DNA of 64,000 nt from Tipula vernalis (taxonomy: Eukaryota; Arthropoda; Insecta; Diptera; Tipulidae). Location of the stretch: the NCBI GenBank assembly GCA_958295665.1, contig OY282560.1, positions 41,727,044 through 41,791,043 on the forward strand, read 5' to 3'. The notes under the pieces were generated by a model. The model was not told the DNA's origin. It ran no database searches and worked only from the letters and a program-made list of their open reading frames with translations. The position numbers were made by a program, and so were the translations under genes. The first letter of the stretch is position 1; every line of letters begins with the position of its first letter. Below, piece after piece: positions 42,169 to 54,227 of this stretch.

Positions 42169-43443
42169 GTGCCGGAGCTAGTACACTGGCTCTACACCGC
42201 TGTAGTGAGACCTGTACTCATGTACGGGGTGGGTGTTTGGTGGCTAGCTCTGGACAAGGTAACTTATAAAAGTAAGATTGAGAGAGTGCAAAGAACGACC
42301 TGTCTGCTTGTTAGCGGGGCATTGAGGTCGACACCGACAAGTGCCTTAGAGGTTATGTTGCACCTTCTTCCGGTCGACATTTTTGGCAAACAGATGGCGG
42401 CAAATACGGCTGTACGACTTGCAGCCGTCTCTCAATGGAGGTATCTTAGTATAGGACACCCTACTATTGTTAGATCGTTGAAGAATGAGCTGGCGAATCT
42501 TGACTACATTAAACCTACTCTACGCTTTGAGAAGCGATTTCGGACCTCCTTCCCTTCAAGGGAATCCTGGAGGGATAGACCGTTATCGGAAACCGAAGCG
42601 TTGCAATTCTTCACAGATGGCTCCAAGCTAGACGGCAAAGTTGGAGCTGGAGTATTCTGTGACAAATTAAATGTAAACATTTCTATTCGTCTCCCTGATT
42701 ACTGCAGCGTGTACCAAGCTGAAGTCGTAGCGATTGAGGAGGTCATGACGTGGTTGAAGCATAATGTGTTATCCTTAGACGATATCACAATCTATGTGGA
42801 CAGTCAAGCGGCGATCCGGTCGTTAGAATCGGTGTCTTTGGCGTCACGGGTGGCGTTGAGTTGTCACTCATCTCTAAATGAGATGGGTGAGCATTTCAAT
42901 ATCCAGGTAATCTGGGTCCCAGGTCACTCGGGCGTCATGGGGAACTGCAGGGCAGATGAACTTGCTAGGCATGGTACGACTCTCCAGCTGCAACCGGAAA
43001 GGGCATGTCTGGGGAGGCCTATCACAGCGCTGAGACAAGCACTTGGGAAGCAGGCGCTATCCTCAGCGGGGGAAAGGTGGTCTAACACCCTCACCTGTAG
43101 AGTTGCAAGACAAGTTTGGCCAAAGCTGGACTTGGGGCGCACTAGGGCATTAAAATCCTTACGCAGACGTGAATTAAGAACGGTCGTAGGAATTCTCACG
43201 GGACACTGCCTTTTTGGAGAACATGCAAGAAGGCTAGGTCTGGAGGCTAATGACTTCTGCAGAAGCTGCTTGGACGAAGAGGAGGAAGAGACGTTAGTCC
43301 ACTTCCTTTGCTCGTGTCCAGCATTGGCCCTCAGATGGCATAAACACTTAGATAAGTTCAGGATGGACTGCCTCTCGGATCTCGAAAACAGTAAAGTGCG
43401 GGACGTCTTACGCTACATAAGTAGCTCGAAATGGTTCCAATAG
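42169..43443 (+). CDS. Non-LTR ORF2 C-terminal part: RT thumb, RNase H, zinc motif (5' truncated)
   Basis: Open from the very first base of the insertion to TAG at 43441, so no native start codon is present. It begins in the RT thumb (VHWLYTAVVRPVLMYG, KIERVQRTTCLLVSGALRST). The RNase H domain follows with FFTDGSKLDG, YQAEVVAIEE, YVDSQAAIRSLE and WVPGHSGVMGNCRADELARH, and all acidic sites are present. The C-terminus carries CRSCLDEEEEETLVHFLCSC, a Cys/His motif. The architecture fits the LOA/I group. RT catalytic motifs and endonuclease are lost. GC content is markedly higher than in the intron around it. Confidence 0.9.
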   Translation: MPELVHWLYTAVVRPVLMYGVGVWWLALDKVTYKSKIERVQRTTCLLVSGALRSTPTSALEVMLHLLPVDIFGKQMAANTAVRLAAVSQWRYLSIGHPTIVRSLKNELANLDYIKPTLRFEKRFRTSFPSRESWRDRPLSETEALQFFTDGSKLDGKVGAGVFCDKLNVNISIRLPDYCSVYQAEVVAIEEVMTWLKHNVLSLDDITIYVDSQAAIRSLESVSLASRVALSCHSSLNEMGEHFNIQVIWVPGHSGVMGNCRADELARHGTTLQLQPERACLGRPITALRQALGKQALSSAGERWSNTLTCRVARQVWPKLDLGRTRALKSLRRRELRTVVGILTGHCLFGEHARRLGLEANDFCRSCLDEEEEETLVHFLCSCPALALRWHKHLDKFRMDCLSDLENSKVRDVLRYISSSKWFQ

Positions 43444-43531
43444 GGGTAAAAGGGGATTCATCCTGTGGTATCACAATGGACCGTCGCCGGTTTAAGTGTG
43501 CGTAAGCAGCCACTCCAACTTAACCTAACCT
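42169..43531 (+). mobile_element. 5'-truncated RNase H-type non-LTR element in mariner, 8-bp TSD
   Basis: Inserted in the mariner transposase between ENV and PSDYY. The 8-bp duplication AACATTTT lies at 42161-42168 and 43532-43539. The 3' tail is TTAACCTAACCT-like rather than poly(A) or (TAA)n. Its protein differs clearly from the elements at 7.9 and 18.3 kb, so it is a third family. Confidence 0.9.
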
Positions 43532-44221
43532 AACATTTTCTGGCGAATATGGCGGGTGGGATAGAACTTCTCAGTCCTGCCCTTCTAGGTAGGTTTTAAC
43601 GGCTCTTGCAGCATTGTCATGCTGCAAAATCAGTTTATTGTGTCTATTCTTCCATTCTGGGTCATTATCTTTAACAGCTGGCTTCAAACATATTAATTGC
43701 CGTTGGTAGATTTTGCCATTAATAGTTTCAGAAGGTTTCAGTAGCTCATAATATACAACACCTTTCATATCCCACCAAATACAGAGCATAACCTTATCGC
43801 AATGAACATTTCGTTTTGACTGTGATGAACCAGCTTTACCAGGCTTAACGTAAGCTTTTTTACATTTAGGATTCTCGTAGTAAATCTATTTTTCATCTCC
43901 AGTCACAAGTCGATGCAGATAACCCTTTCTTTGTTCTCTTTGAAGAAGCACTTCAAAAGTGATTTTTCGACATTCCATCTGCCTTTCCGTTAATTCATGT
44001 GGTATCCAATTCCCAAACTTTTGAACCATCCCCATTCCATGTAGAGGTCTACTGACAACGGATTGATCATCGAGTTTGTGTGTTGTCTTCATACAATAAT
44101 GCTTGCAATTTTTCATATTCAAATTTTTCGCTCTACCTTCACGTTGTGCGTTTTCAAGATCGACCTCCTTCAAATTCCCTAAACCACCTTCTACATATAG
44201 TATCAGAAAAAGCATGTTCAC

Positions 44222-46440
44222 CGTAGAGCTTCTACAAGTAAACGATGAGTTGCGAATAAAAAACTATGTTGTTTATATTTTAATCAAACGTCATATACTA
44301 CGTTTTGAAGGTTATGAAGAAACTTTTCAAAAACATGTATTACTACATGTATAACAATTATTATTGCACTGTCTCTAGGGCTTGTTTGGCAAAAGCCGTA
44401 AAATAACAACATACATAAAATTCTCGGTAACATCCGTAAGGATATAATAGTCTTCTTTTCCAAAGAATTTTTTTTTGGTATCAAAAATATTCCAGCAACC
44501 AAATACATAAAATAACAAACCTAAAATTTCAATGTAGGTAGCTTTTTAAAGTTAAACATCCTTGTGGCAATCTTTAATAAAAAAAAACGCCATTTTTATG
44601 TTAAATTTTCATGTCTCTAGATAAGCGATATATAGCAACATAACTATGAAAACGAATCTAAACGCTTTAAAATGTTAGTGTGCTTGAAGAATCAACCTTC
44701 AAATGACATTTTTTATCATGTTTTGATCAATCAATTACGAAAAAATTTATATGAAAAATTCTATAAAATTTTCTGTAAACATAAATATGTTTTTCAGAAA
44801 ACATGTCACATAAAAAAAAAGAATTTTGATGTTTACACATGTTGTTTAATCAATTATGTTCATTTTTTTTTTTTTTTTAAATATGACCTGTTGATCTTTG
44901 TAAAAAATAACAAAAAAATCTCCAGAAAAATTAAATTCAATATGGCGCCGACGGCCTGGAAAACTAAACACAAATAAATCATAATTTTCTATAATAAATC
45001 ACTCAACATTTCGTAAGAAAATGTATAAATCTAAAACATACGTACATAGATAAAAACACTTATACAAAAGTACGAAGTGTTTTGATTCGAAATGTTAGTA
45101 GTTGACATCCCTTAAGAATACGAAAAATAATTCAAAAGATGTTTTTGTTCAAATTTTAAATAATCACAGAAACGTGATGTTTATTTTATTGAATATAAAT
45201 TATCAAATTTATTTGCGACAGGTCTGTGACACAAAAAGAAAAAAGGAAAAATGTATGTCTGATTCGTGCAACGAATTGCCAAGTATTTTATACACTTGTC
45301 CGTGATGTTGATATATAGATAATTATTTTTATAGATTTTGAATCATTCGCGTTTTTTATTTGCGTAAAACGCTTCATATTTTCTATTAACCCATTGTTGG
45401 TGTAAGTTTTTTTTTTTTTTTTTTTTTTTGTATACAAGTATGAATTGCGAAAATTTCAGTATTTCAACTTAGCTTAGCCGAAATATATATTTTTTTGCTT
45501 ATCTATCGCACATATGTTGCTACACCAATAATAATTATATTGTCTTAAACTTATAAGAAAGTATATGACAGCAGAACATGAAATAATATAAAAGATGAAA
45601 GAAATAATAATGACCAAAAGGCATGCTTCACAAATAATGTAACAAGTCTAGATAGTTAATTATGTGTGATGATAATGATATTGAAATTATGGTAAATTCT
45701 TATTTACACATTGAGATAAATATAGTGTATTATGCAATGAATATTAATATTCTTTATAAATTCATTGTAATTTAAAATCAACACAAAATTTATAACATAT
45801 TATAGTAGAGAGGAATTTTAATTAGTAGAATGATTGATGTATGTTTTTTTTTTTTGGAATGTTTATGTCGGCGTTGAACTCAGAAATATGCTTAAGTGAC
45901 ATTTTAATATGAATTATGTTTTTTACCATAAAATTGAATTAGGAAAATTTGAATGATTTAGGTTAATTATAGCTCAAAATAATGATTTACAAAACTCGCC
46001 CTAATTGTATCAAATTTATTAGTAATTTCTACATTTCTATAATTCAACTCATTATTTAGAATTAGGTAAGACTGGGTGCTTTTTACATAAATTTATGTGA
46101 TCATAATTATAATTAAATTGTGTTTTAAAAATAATTTTGAATTCATAAAATTCATTTACTCATTTGAATTTTTCAGCTAAAACTTCTTCCCGATCTTCTG
46201 GCACTAAAAATTATTTTGATTTGTTTATTAAATAAAAATAAGTTTTATAATCAAAATCTTGTTTATTCATATTTTAACTAATATTTTAAGAAATTCGTCT
46301 AAATGCATTTTTCCCTCCAAAATAAGTGGTACCTTATAGAATTTTAAAATAGTTTTGGCGATATACTATTTTGTGCTAATTAGTTATTTTACAGAATGTA
46401 CGATATCGTACATTTAGTCGGTACTAATGTTCCAATTTGA
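44222..46440 (+). other. Intronic DNA without firm assignment
   Basis: AT-rich with a long T run at 45406-45429. Open stretches at 44672-44977 and 45102-45305 have low-complexity Lys/Phe/Asn composition and no domain. Confidence 0.5.
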
Positions 46441-46851
46441 TCTATTATTTCTTCCACTGTTTGATTAATAACGTTTTTCTTTCTTACACATAATTAAATT
46501 TCATAGGTCAACTAATCTGAACCGAATTTGGTCGACAGTTTCTCCAGACTTCTTGCCCAATGGTTTAATTTTGATATTGCAACTTTAGAGGTACCATTGA
46601 AACTATAAACATGTCTGAATCTAAAGCTTCTGGTATTGTACCTATGTTCTGCTTATATTCAGCTTATCCTGATGTTCCATCACAGCTACATTTGCTGAAT
46701 AAGTTAAGCTCCACGTTTGGTAGATCTTTAATAAAATCTCCACTTTGCATTTTTAAGATACGCTTTACTGTGTGATCTAAAAGCGATGGCAATTTTACCT
46801 CGGCTGATGTTTCTGTAACGATTAAATCCTCTGGAATACACTTATGTGTAA
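46440..46851 (-). pseudogene. Broken coding-like stretch, TE-associated protein suspected
   Basis: On the minus strand a long reading THKCIPEDLIVTETSAEVKL continues through LDHTVKRILKMQSGDFIKDL to FSKCSCDGTSG, a stop, AEYKQNIG, MFIVSMVPLKL and further stops. It has coding-like residue usage and resembles, from memory, an uncharacterised protein family found many times in insect genomes (CDG-SG, YKQ and MVPL blocks). I cannot name the family. It is clearly non-functional here. Confidence 0.35.
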
Positions 46852-46868
46852 TAGTGGCTAAGGAGCCA

Positions 46869-46921
46869 CTATTATTTTATTATAGCTTATAAATTGCTAT
46901 TATTTTATTATAGCTTATATG
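46869..46921 (+). repeat. Short tandem duplication
   Basis: CTATTATTTTATTATAGCTT is present twice in direct tandem with a spacer of a few bases. Confidence 0.8.
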
Positions 46922-47215
46922 ATAGTCCCAAATCTAAAAATAATGCCAACCCTGCTTACGGTGTGTATTTAATTGGGTTAGCTTGAGGTGTAGGAATACT
47001 GCATTTTATTCTTTGAATTTTTTGCGTATTCACAATATTTAAAATTACAATTTTAGTTTTAATAATAATATATAGCTATTTATTTATTTTAATTTAATTT
47101 ATTGATCAATGTTATTTCATATTATTAGACACATTATTTATTTCATGCATAATTTGTTGTTATTTAATTAATTTTACAAATTATATTTTTTAATCCACAT
47201 CCATGCGCCGACATA

Positions 47216-47587
47216 TTGTTGGGAGTAACAACTATAGCGTGACGATGAGCGCGCGTGCACTTTACACCAATTCCGAGACGGGACTAATAAATTTTATTTT
47301 GTTTTGTGTTGTGTGCCTTCGTCGTGCTGCGATTGGTCCAACGAAGCATGAAGGGGAAATCAACCCAATACGCATTTGATTTGGAATGTGTGCCGCCAAG
47401 TTTGTAGTGGTTAACTGGGGGAAACGCTACAAATTCTTTTTGGACTATATAAGAGATACAGATATGTTAACAAGGGTCCATATTTTGTTCTCTTTTTTGT
47501 TTGATCGTGGAACTTGGCGAGCCTTTTTAGTACTGGACAACTAAAGCCAAAAATTGTAGTAAAAACGGAGTATTTTAAATATACACA
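47216..47587 (+). mobile_element. Possible solo LTR
   Basis: A GC-richer island starting TGTTGGGAGTAACAAC and containing a core-promoter-like TATATAAG (about 47445) followed by an initiator-like zone. The TGTTGG start is common in copia-type LTRs. The 3' border is a guess (CA near 47586), and no convincing 5-bp duplication is seen. Confidence 0.35.
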
Positions 47588-47667
47588 TACATCAAAAAGT
47601 AATTTCCCCAGATATTTAAAAACTATTGGTTGGATTTTTTGAGTACTAATGCATTTAGTAATAAGCC

Positions 47668-48060
47668 TTATACCCTAGACTGACTGTGGTTTAATAAATC
47701 CGATTTAGCTAAACTAGTTTAAGTATTCTATGCAAAAACAAAGAGATTAGCTTAAATCGAGGTTGATACACTGCGTCTAATCTCGAAAAATTCACTAAAT
47801 CGGTTTTATTAAATCGCAGTATGTCTAGGGTATAAGATACCATAAGTGCAGTAAAAAACGGAAAAATCGAAATTTAAAATATCGATCTCTTTATCTTGAT
47901 AAGTTGATACGATTTAATAAAACGGATTTATTGAATTGTTCCAGTTTAATCGCAGGATGTCACCCGCAAATGTTGCTAATCGCGTTTTATATTATAGAGT
48001 ACCTGTTCAGGTTTAGCTAAATTGGTTTTATTAAATCGCAATCTAGCTATGTTATTACAT
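47668..48060. repeat. Foldback MITE plus related second copy
   Basis: TTATACCCTAGAC (47668) and its inverted copy GTCTAGGGTATAA (47823-47835) bound about 168 bp. The inner sequence TTTAATAAATCCGATTTAGC pairs with CTAAATCGGTTTTATTAAAT. The same block recurs in both orientations at about 47905-47930 and 48010-48040, so a second damaged copy follows. Confidence 0.75.
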
Positions 48061-51000
48061 ACAAGAAAACGAAACAGAACATAAAATTTGAATATTTCAA
48101 AAGCTTGAAAGCTATTCAATTATTTTTCAGTTTCTTCCCCAATTAATGGAAAAAACAATCAAACATCTATTCTTTCCACATAATCTCATCACACTTAATC
48201 AAAAATAAAAGTTTTTGTAACCAAGGAAATGTTGTCTCGACGGAGATACTGGCTGCCATGCATGGAAACTACATATTATCTTAATAATAACAAATTCCAA
48301 GCATCGTTTTTTTAGTCCTAAAAATACAAATTTGCGAAATCAGTCGTTGTGTGGTTTCATATCGTATAAAATCGTAGTGAAGCACCCAAACAAAATACAT
48401 AAACAAACAAATAATGAGATTATTACAAAAACATAATAAAATAAAACAACCCCACTTCTATTTACATACAATATTATATTATTAACCCTATAAATATATT
48501 CTTCATCCCAACCTAAGCCACCCCACAATATTGTAAATAATGATCGGACGATATTTTATTTTATTACGCTTGTGACATTGAAACAATAAATTTGTAGTAT
48601 TTGATGAATCGACATAAAAGTTTATTGTCTATAATGCCATATTAATTGTAATTGCAACAATCGCTTGTTGTTGTTTTTAGAAATTGGAATGAAATTTATA
48701 ATTCGATGTTAATATGTTACTATACAATAAACGGTAGAGGTACGACAAATCAAGATTAATAAAGATTACAACATTTTTAATATTGAAAATGTTAAAAATC
48801 TCTTTTCATAGTAAACTTTTGTTAGACATCCACAAATTTAATATTACTTATAAAAATGTAATATCTGCTCTACATTCCTCTTTTCAATATTAACAAGAAA
48901 AAAAATTAAAATTTAGGAGATTTTTCTTCGGAATTTTCATTTTTTATTATAACGGTTTTGTTTTATGTTTGTTTGTATATTTAATAAAAAAAAATTGTAT
49001 GAAAAATCCTTGCAAGTGTTACACAAGATGTACTGTTTCGTATATAGCAAGAGAGCTACACAAAATTTATTGGTATGGTTTTGTATTGTGTAATAAAAGA
49101 CGTAAAATAATTTTCTAACAGTACGAAGAGAATTTTTCACTTGTGGTTTGTTTACCGATTCTCTTAATATTTGCTAGTTCTATTGTATTGTATATAAAAT
49201 GTAATAAATTATGTTACACCATAAATAAATATGTATACAGTTTAATTGTGGTTTGCTTTTTGTAGATTAGTTACGTTGTTTATTAATTTTTGGATTAAAT
49301 TGAGAAAGGTATCACTATTAGTCTTGAAAAACTATTTTTAAAAGGTTGATAAAAGATTATCAGGGAAAAATTTTTGGCGAATGTTTTCTTGGCGAATTTT
49401 GTATCAAATTTTGGTCTCTAATATTAGGCTTAGCGATAACATTCTGGTCATTTCTATGGAAATATAAATGTGTCAATAAATTTTCATGTAGCTGTAGTTT
49501 TCTTGTGCACGGCAGATTACATTTTTGTAACAGTTTGAGTTTGGCCAAATTTTAAAGTAAACAGAATAACGTATATCAACTCTCACTCGTTTTTATGGGA
49601 TAAAGATTGAGTTTTTTTGTTACTTATCTTTATTTTCCAGCTGCGTAAATAGGTGACTAACTAATTGTTGGGTCGAAAAGAGATGACGGAACCAAGAAAA
49701 CTAAATTTATAAAATTTGATTTCAGCTAAACAAAAAACAAAAAAATAGAATACAACTAAAATTTATAGAAATTTTAAATATAAATAAAGAACACCCAAAG
49801 TTTGCCAAAAGAAGTAAAAACAAGAAAACATTTTTTTTTTAAATTTAACAAACAACACAATTTATAAAAAATGTTTCTTTAATTTAATTTTGAAGCCGTC
49901 ACATTCAGTAGTCAGTCTTCTACGTTGTTAAACATTTTGATTATTTCGATAATTGCTTCTTGTTCCCCATAATTTGTTCTGTGTTACTTTGCTTGTAAGA
50001 ATCTTTGTTGCTTAAGGGTTCCTGATAGGAGGAGTAAATAAACTATAATTTAACAATGATTGCTTGTCTTAAGGAAAAAATTAATTTCTGAACAAACTTC
50101 ACTGATACACTAATGAATATACCATAACCTAAACATTTTATGTTAAATTACCGTAACATTGCCGCTTATCGATAGAAAAGTGAGTTCACAATATGTGCTT
50201 TGTGTTTTGGGTCATTGCCTTGATACAAGTAATATCCGCTCTACAATGGTTAATTTTAGCCGATGCCCGCAATTTTTCTTTTAAATTATTTAAAAACCGT
50301 AAAAAATTTTTAAACAAATTTTATTCAATTTCAGTTAAATTCTTTACTTCCAAATACGCGAAACCCTTGTTTTGTAAATAATAAAATAACAAATTTTCCA
50401 AATCATTATACATATATGATTAACGCGCTTTATGAAGCATAACGTGTACACCATACGTCGTTTATGGTTCCGCTTAGCAGTTGGAGGAAATGGAACAGAA
50501 TGCAAAGCATGTAGCACTGTAATATTCAGCTTGTAACACTTGTACAGTACTGGTTAGTAGTTAAAAAGAATTGAAGAAAGAAATAAGAGAAAGAATTTCA
50601 CTAACTAGCAGCTTACAAACGTGCCATCAACCAGCCTTAAGAAGTTCCACGCGAAGTTATCATTTGACATCATTTTTTCAAAATAATAAATTTTGAATTA
50701 TATATAGTTTTTGTATGCGTGCACAAATTTTATAATTCTCAGTTAAATTAAATTTTTATTTTATTTTATTTAATAAGCAAACCCACAATTTTCCATATAA
50801 ATATTTATTATTATGACATTCTTGCCATAAACCAACAACAGAGACATTTACTTAAGTTGTGTTTCATTAAACTGTTTTTACACGGTGCATCGTGCAAAAA
50901 AATCATGTAGAAAGGATCATGTAAAAACAAGTTTAGGTGTTAGCTCATTTATTAGCATCTAAAAACAATGAAAAATAACGGAATTACTTTAGTCTTTTTT

Positions 51001-51269
51001 TATTTTTTTGTAGAAAACAACCTTGTAAAAAGGACCGTGTTAAAACAAGTTTTGGTTGTAATTTTTACAATTGATTTTGTAAAACATTTCACAATAGACA
51101 AATTTATGATATTAGATATTTATTTTGTTAATCCTTTAAATCCCTTCAGAGCGATTTTGATATTTAATTTAGGATTCGCACGACCTCAAGTCGTTCTTAA
51201 GAATTTAGAAATTTAGATAATTGGTAATCTAGAACCTTTATATGATAATGTGTAGTAATAATACTTTTA
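48061..51269 (+). other. Intronic DNA without firm assignment
   Basis: AT-rich. A loosely repeated CATGTAAAAACAAGTTT-like motif occurs at about 50920 and 51030. No gene or TE that I can name. Confidence 0.5.
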
Positions 51270-51719
51270 CTTTCTTTTACTCTAGTAAAATAAAGTATAG
51301 TAATCATGAAAATTTTGGACCTTGAGATTTTTAGAGATTTATTTGTTTTGAGGTCCCCTGAGTCCGAAAAAGTGGGTTTCGAAATGGTGTCTGTCTGTCA
51401 GTCTGTCTGTGTCCTCTCTACAGCCCATATGGTTTAATCAATCGAACTAAAACTTCAGATTTAAGCTTTTTTGATAAATTGGAAGATCCCAGTGAATTTT
51501 ACTCCAAATCGGCTAACCGGAAGTGGCCACTCCCTTGGTCCAGAAAATTTGTTTTGCAAATATCTTAAAAAGTATAAGGTTTACAAAAAACTACTTAATA
51601 CAAATTGTTTCCAAAATTTAAAAACAAATAAAAATAAAAAATTAAAAAAAAAAAAAATAAAATTTCTAAAAATTCTCTGTTAGTAAAAGAAAGTCGTGTG
51701 TTGGCCACACCTCAATTTT
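51270..51719 (+). repeat. Left copy of a 450-bp direct repeat flanking a satellite array
   Basis: Begins ACTTTCTTTTACTCTAGTAA, contains a degenerate (GTCT)n at about 51393-51412 and AATCGGCTAACCGGAAGTGG at about 51508, and ends near CACACCTCAATTTT. It is repeated with high identity at 53607-54087. It lacks LTR-type TG...CA ends and has no coding domain. Confidence 0.9.
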
Positions 51720-53606
51720 AACTAGGAAATTGAGGGACCTATTCCATGTGCTAGCGAAATCTTTATCATCATTTTTGAGTGCGATTTCCAAAAAAATAAT
51801 TTCGTAGAACTTTTACTAAACGAACGATCCGTATGGATTAGGGTTTTCTAACTAGGTAATTGAGCAACCTATTCCATGTGCTAGCCAAACCTTTGTCATC
51901 ATTGTTGGCAATCGCCGATATTGGCCATTGGGAGTTGAGTGCGATTTCCAAAAAATAATTTTGCAGATCTTTTACTAAACGAACGATTCGTATGGATTAG
52001 GGTTTTCTAACTAGGTAATTAAGGGACCTATTCCATGTGCTAGCGAAACCTTTCTCATCATTGTTGAGTGCGATTTCCAAAAAATAATTTTGTAGAACTT
52101 TTACTAAACGAACGATTCGTATGGATTAGGGTTTTCTAACTAGGTAATTAAGGGACCTATTCCATGTGCTAGCGGAACTTTTGTCATCATTGTTTAGTGC
52201 GATTTCCAGAAAATAATTTCGTAGAACTTTTATTAAACGAACGATCCGTATGGATTAGGGTTTTCTAACTAGGTAATTGAGAATCTATTCTATGTGCTAG
52301 CCAAACCTTTGTCATCATTGTTGGCAATGGCCGATATTGGCCCTTGGGAGTTGGGTGCGATTTCCAAAAAATAATTTTGCAGAACTTTTACTAAACGAAC
52401 GATTCGTATGGATTAGGGTTTTTTAACTAGGTATTTGAGGGACCTATTCTATGTGCTAGCCAAACCTTTGTCATCATTGTTGGCAATGGCCGATATTGGC
52501 CCTTGGGTGTTGAGTGCGATTTCCAAAAAATAATTTTGCAGATCTTTTACTAAACGAACGATCCGTATGGATTAGGGTTTTCTAACTAGGTAATTAAGGG
52601 ACCTATTCCATGTGCTAGCGAAACCTTTGTCATCATTGTTACCGAGTGCGATTTCCAAAAAATAATTTCGTAGAACTTTTACTAAACGAACGATTCGTAT
52701 GGATTAGGGTTTTCTAACTAGGTAATTAAGGGACCTATTCCATGTGCTAGCGAAACCTTTGTCATCATTGTTGGCAATTGTCGATATTGGCCCTTGGGAG
52801 TTGAGTGCGATTTCCAAAAAATAATTTTGCAGAATTTTTACTAAACGAACGATCCGTATGGATTAGGGTTTTCTAACTAGGTATTTAAGGGACCTATTCC
52901 ATGTGCTAGCGAAACCTTTGTCATCATTGTTGAGTGCGATTTCCAAAAAATAATTTCGTAGAACTTTTACTAAACGAACGATCCGTATGGATTAGGGTTT
53001 TCTAACTAGGTAATTGAGAATCTATTCTATGTGCTAGCCAAACCTTTGTCATCATTGTTGGCAATGGCCGATATTGGCCCTTGGGAGTTGGGTGCGATTT
53101 CCAAAAAATAATTTTGCAGAACTTTTACTAAACGAACGATTCGTATGGATTAGGGTTTTTTAACTAGGTATTTGAGGGACCTATTCTATGTGCTAGCCAA
53201 ACCTTTGTCATCATTGTTGGCAATGGCCGATATTGGCCCTTGGGTGTTGAGTGCGATTTCCAAAAAATAATTTTGCAGATCTTTTACTAAACGAACGATC
53301 CGTATGGATTAGGGTTTTCTAACTAGGTAATTAAGGGACCTATTCCATGTGCTAGCGAAACCTTTGTCATCATTGTTACCGAGTGCGATTTCCAAAAAAT
53401 AATTTCGTAGAACTTTTACTAAACGAACGATTCGTATGGATTAGGGTTTTCTAACTAGGTAATTGAGAACCTATTCTATGTGCTAGCCAAACCTTTGTCA
53501 TAATTGTTGGCAATGGCCGATATTGGCCCTTGGGAGTTAAGTGCGATTTCCAAAAAATAATTTTGCAGAACTTTTATAAAACGAACGATTCGTATGGATT
53601 AGGGTT
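51720..53606 (+). repeat. Tandem satellite, units of about 129 and 159 bp in a higher-order pattern
   Basis: Thirteen occurrences of GGATTAGGGTTTT at spacings of 129-132 or 158-159 bp. The long unit differs by about 30 extra bases containing GGCAATGGCCGATATTGGCC. Unit core: ACTAGGTAATT, GACCTATTCCATGTGCTAGC, CTTTGTCATCATTGTTG, GTGCGATTTCCAAAAAATAA and CTTTTACTAAACGAACGAT. The block 52254-52703 recurs essentially unchanged at 52991-53440, giving a 737-bp higher-order period. Confidence 0.96.
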
Positions 53607-54087
53607 TTTTACTTTCTTTTACTCTAGTAAAATAAAGTATAGTAATCATGAAAATTTTGAACCTTGAGATTTTTAGAAATTTATTTGTTTTTAGGTCCCC
53701 TGAGTCCGAAAAAGTTGGTTTCGAAATGGTGTCTGTCTGTCTGTCTGTCAGTCGGTCAGTCTGTTAGTCTGTCTTTGTCCTCTCTACAGCCCAGATGGTT
53801 TAATCAATCGAACTGAAACTTCAGATTTAAGCTTTTTTGATAAATTGAGAGGTCCCAGTGAATTTTACTCCAAATCGGCTAACCGGAAGTGGCCACTCCC
53901 TTGGTCCAGAAAATTTGTTTTGTAAATATCTTAAAAAGTATAAGGTTTACAGAAAACTACTTAATACAAAATGTTTCCAAAAATGAAAAACAAATAAAAA
54001 AAAAAAAAAAAAAATTAGAAAAAAATAAAATTTCTCAAAATTCTCTGTTCGTAAAAGAAAGTCGGGGGTTGGCTACACCTCAATTTT
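53607..54087 (+). repeat. Right copy of the 450-bp direct repeat
   Basis: Same sequence as 51270-51719 with a longer GTCTGTCTGTCTGTC run (53731-53775) and a longer A tract (about 53998-54014). The satellite runs straight into it at the ACTTTCTTTTACTC start. Confidence 0.9.
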
Positions 54088-54151
54088 TTGATTAGAAATA
54101 GTTTAAGATTTCAGGAAATGAACAAAACTATTTTCTGTTTTTAAATTTTCG

Positions 54152-54227
54152 ATTGAAATGACGTATTTTAATATAAAAGCATTGGTGACCATCTCTAGGG
54201 ATCATCTCTAGATACGTCATTTCAATA
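54152..54227. repeat. Small foldback
   Basis: ATTGAAATGACGTAT and its exact reverse complement ATACGTCATTTCAAT with about 46 bp between. The interior holds a direct repeat of CATCTCTAG. Confidence 0.85.

Larger units (their letters stand above)
41929..44221 (-). mobile_element. Mariner transposon remnant, split by a non-LTR insertion
   Basis: The minus strand encodes a mariner transposase in two parts, 43540-44221 and 41929-42168. Landmarks: LHGMGMVQKFGNWIPHEL, LHRLVTGDEK (first Asp), VMLCIWWDMKGVVYYELLKP, LILQHDNAARAVKTYLEGQ (second Asp), HPPYSPENVPSDYYLFRSMQ (third Asp; this motif spans the insertion point), then SYENIKNWLDEWIASKDD and LAKVVVSDEAYFE. Frameshifts, plus a shortened gap between second and third Asp, show that it is dead. 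The N-terminus is mostly missing, and the terminal inverted repeats were not identified. Confidence 0.85.

Noticed and set aside
46040..46075. AATTAG|GTAAGA as a ratchet point
   Set aside because: Good donor but no pyrimidine tract before the AG.
51270..54087. LTR retrotransposon with the 450-bp direct repeats as LTRs
   Set aside because: The repeats lack TG...CA ends, no gag/pol or primer-binding site lies between them, and the interior is pure satellite.
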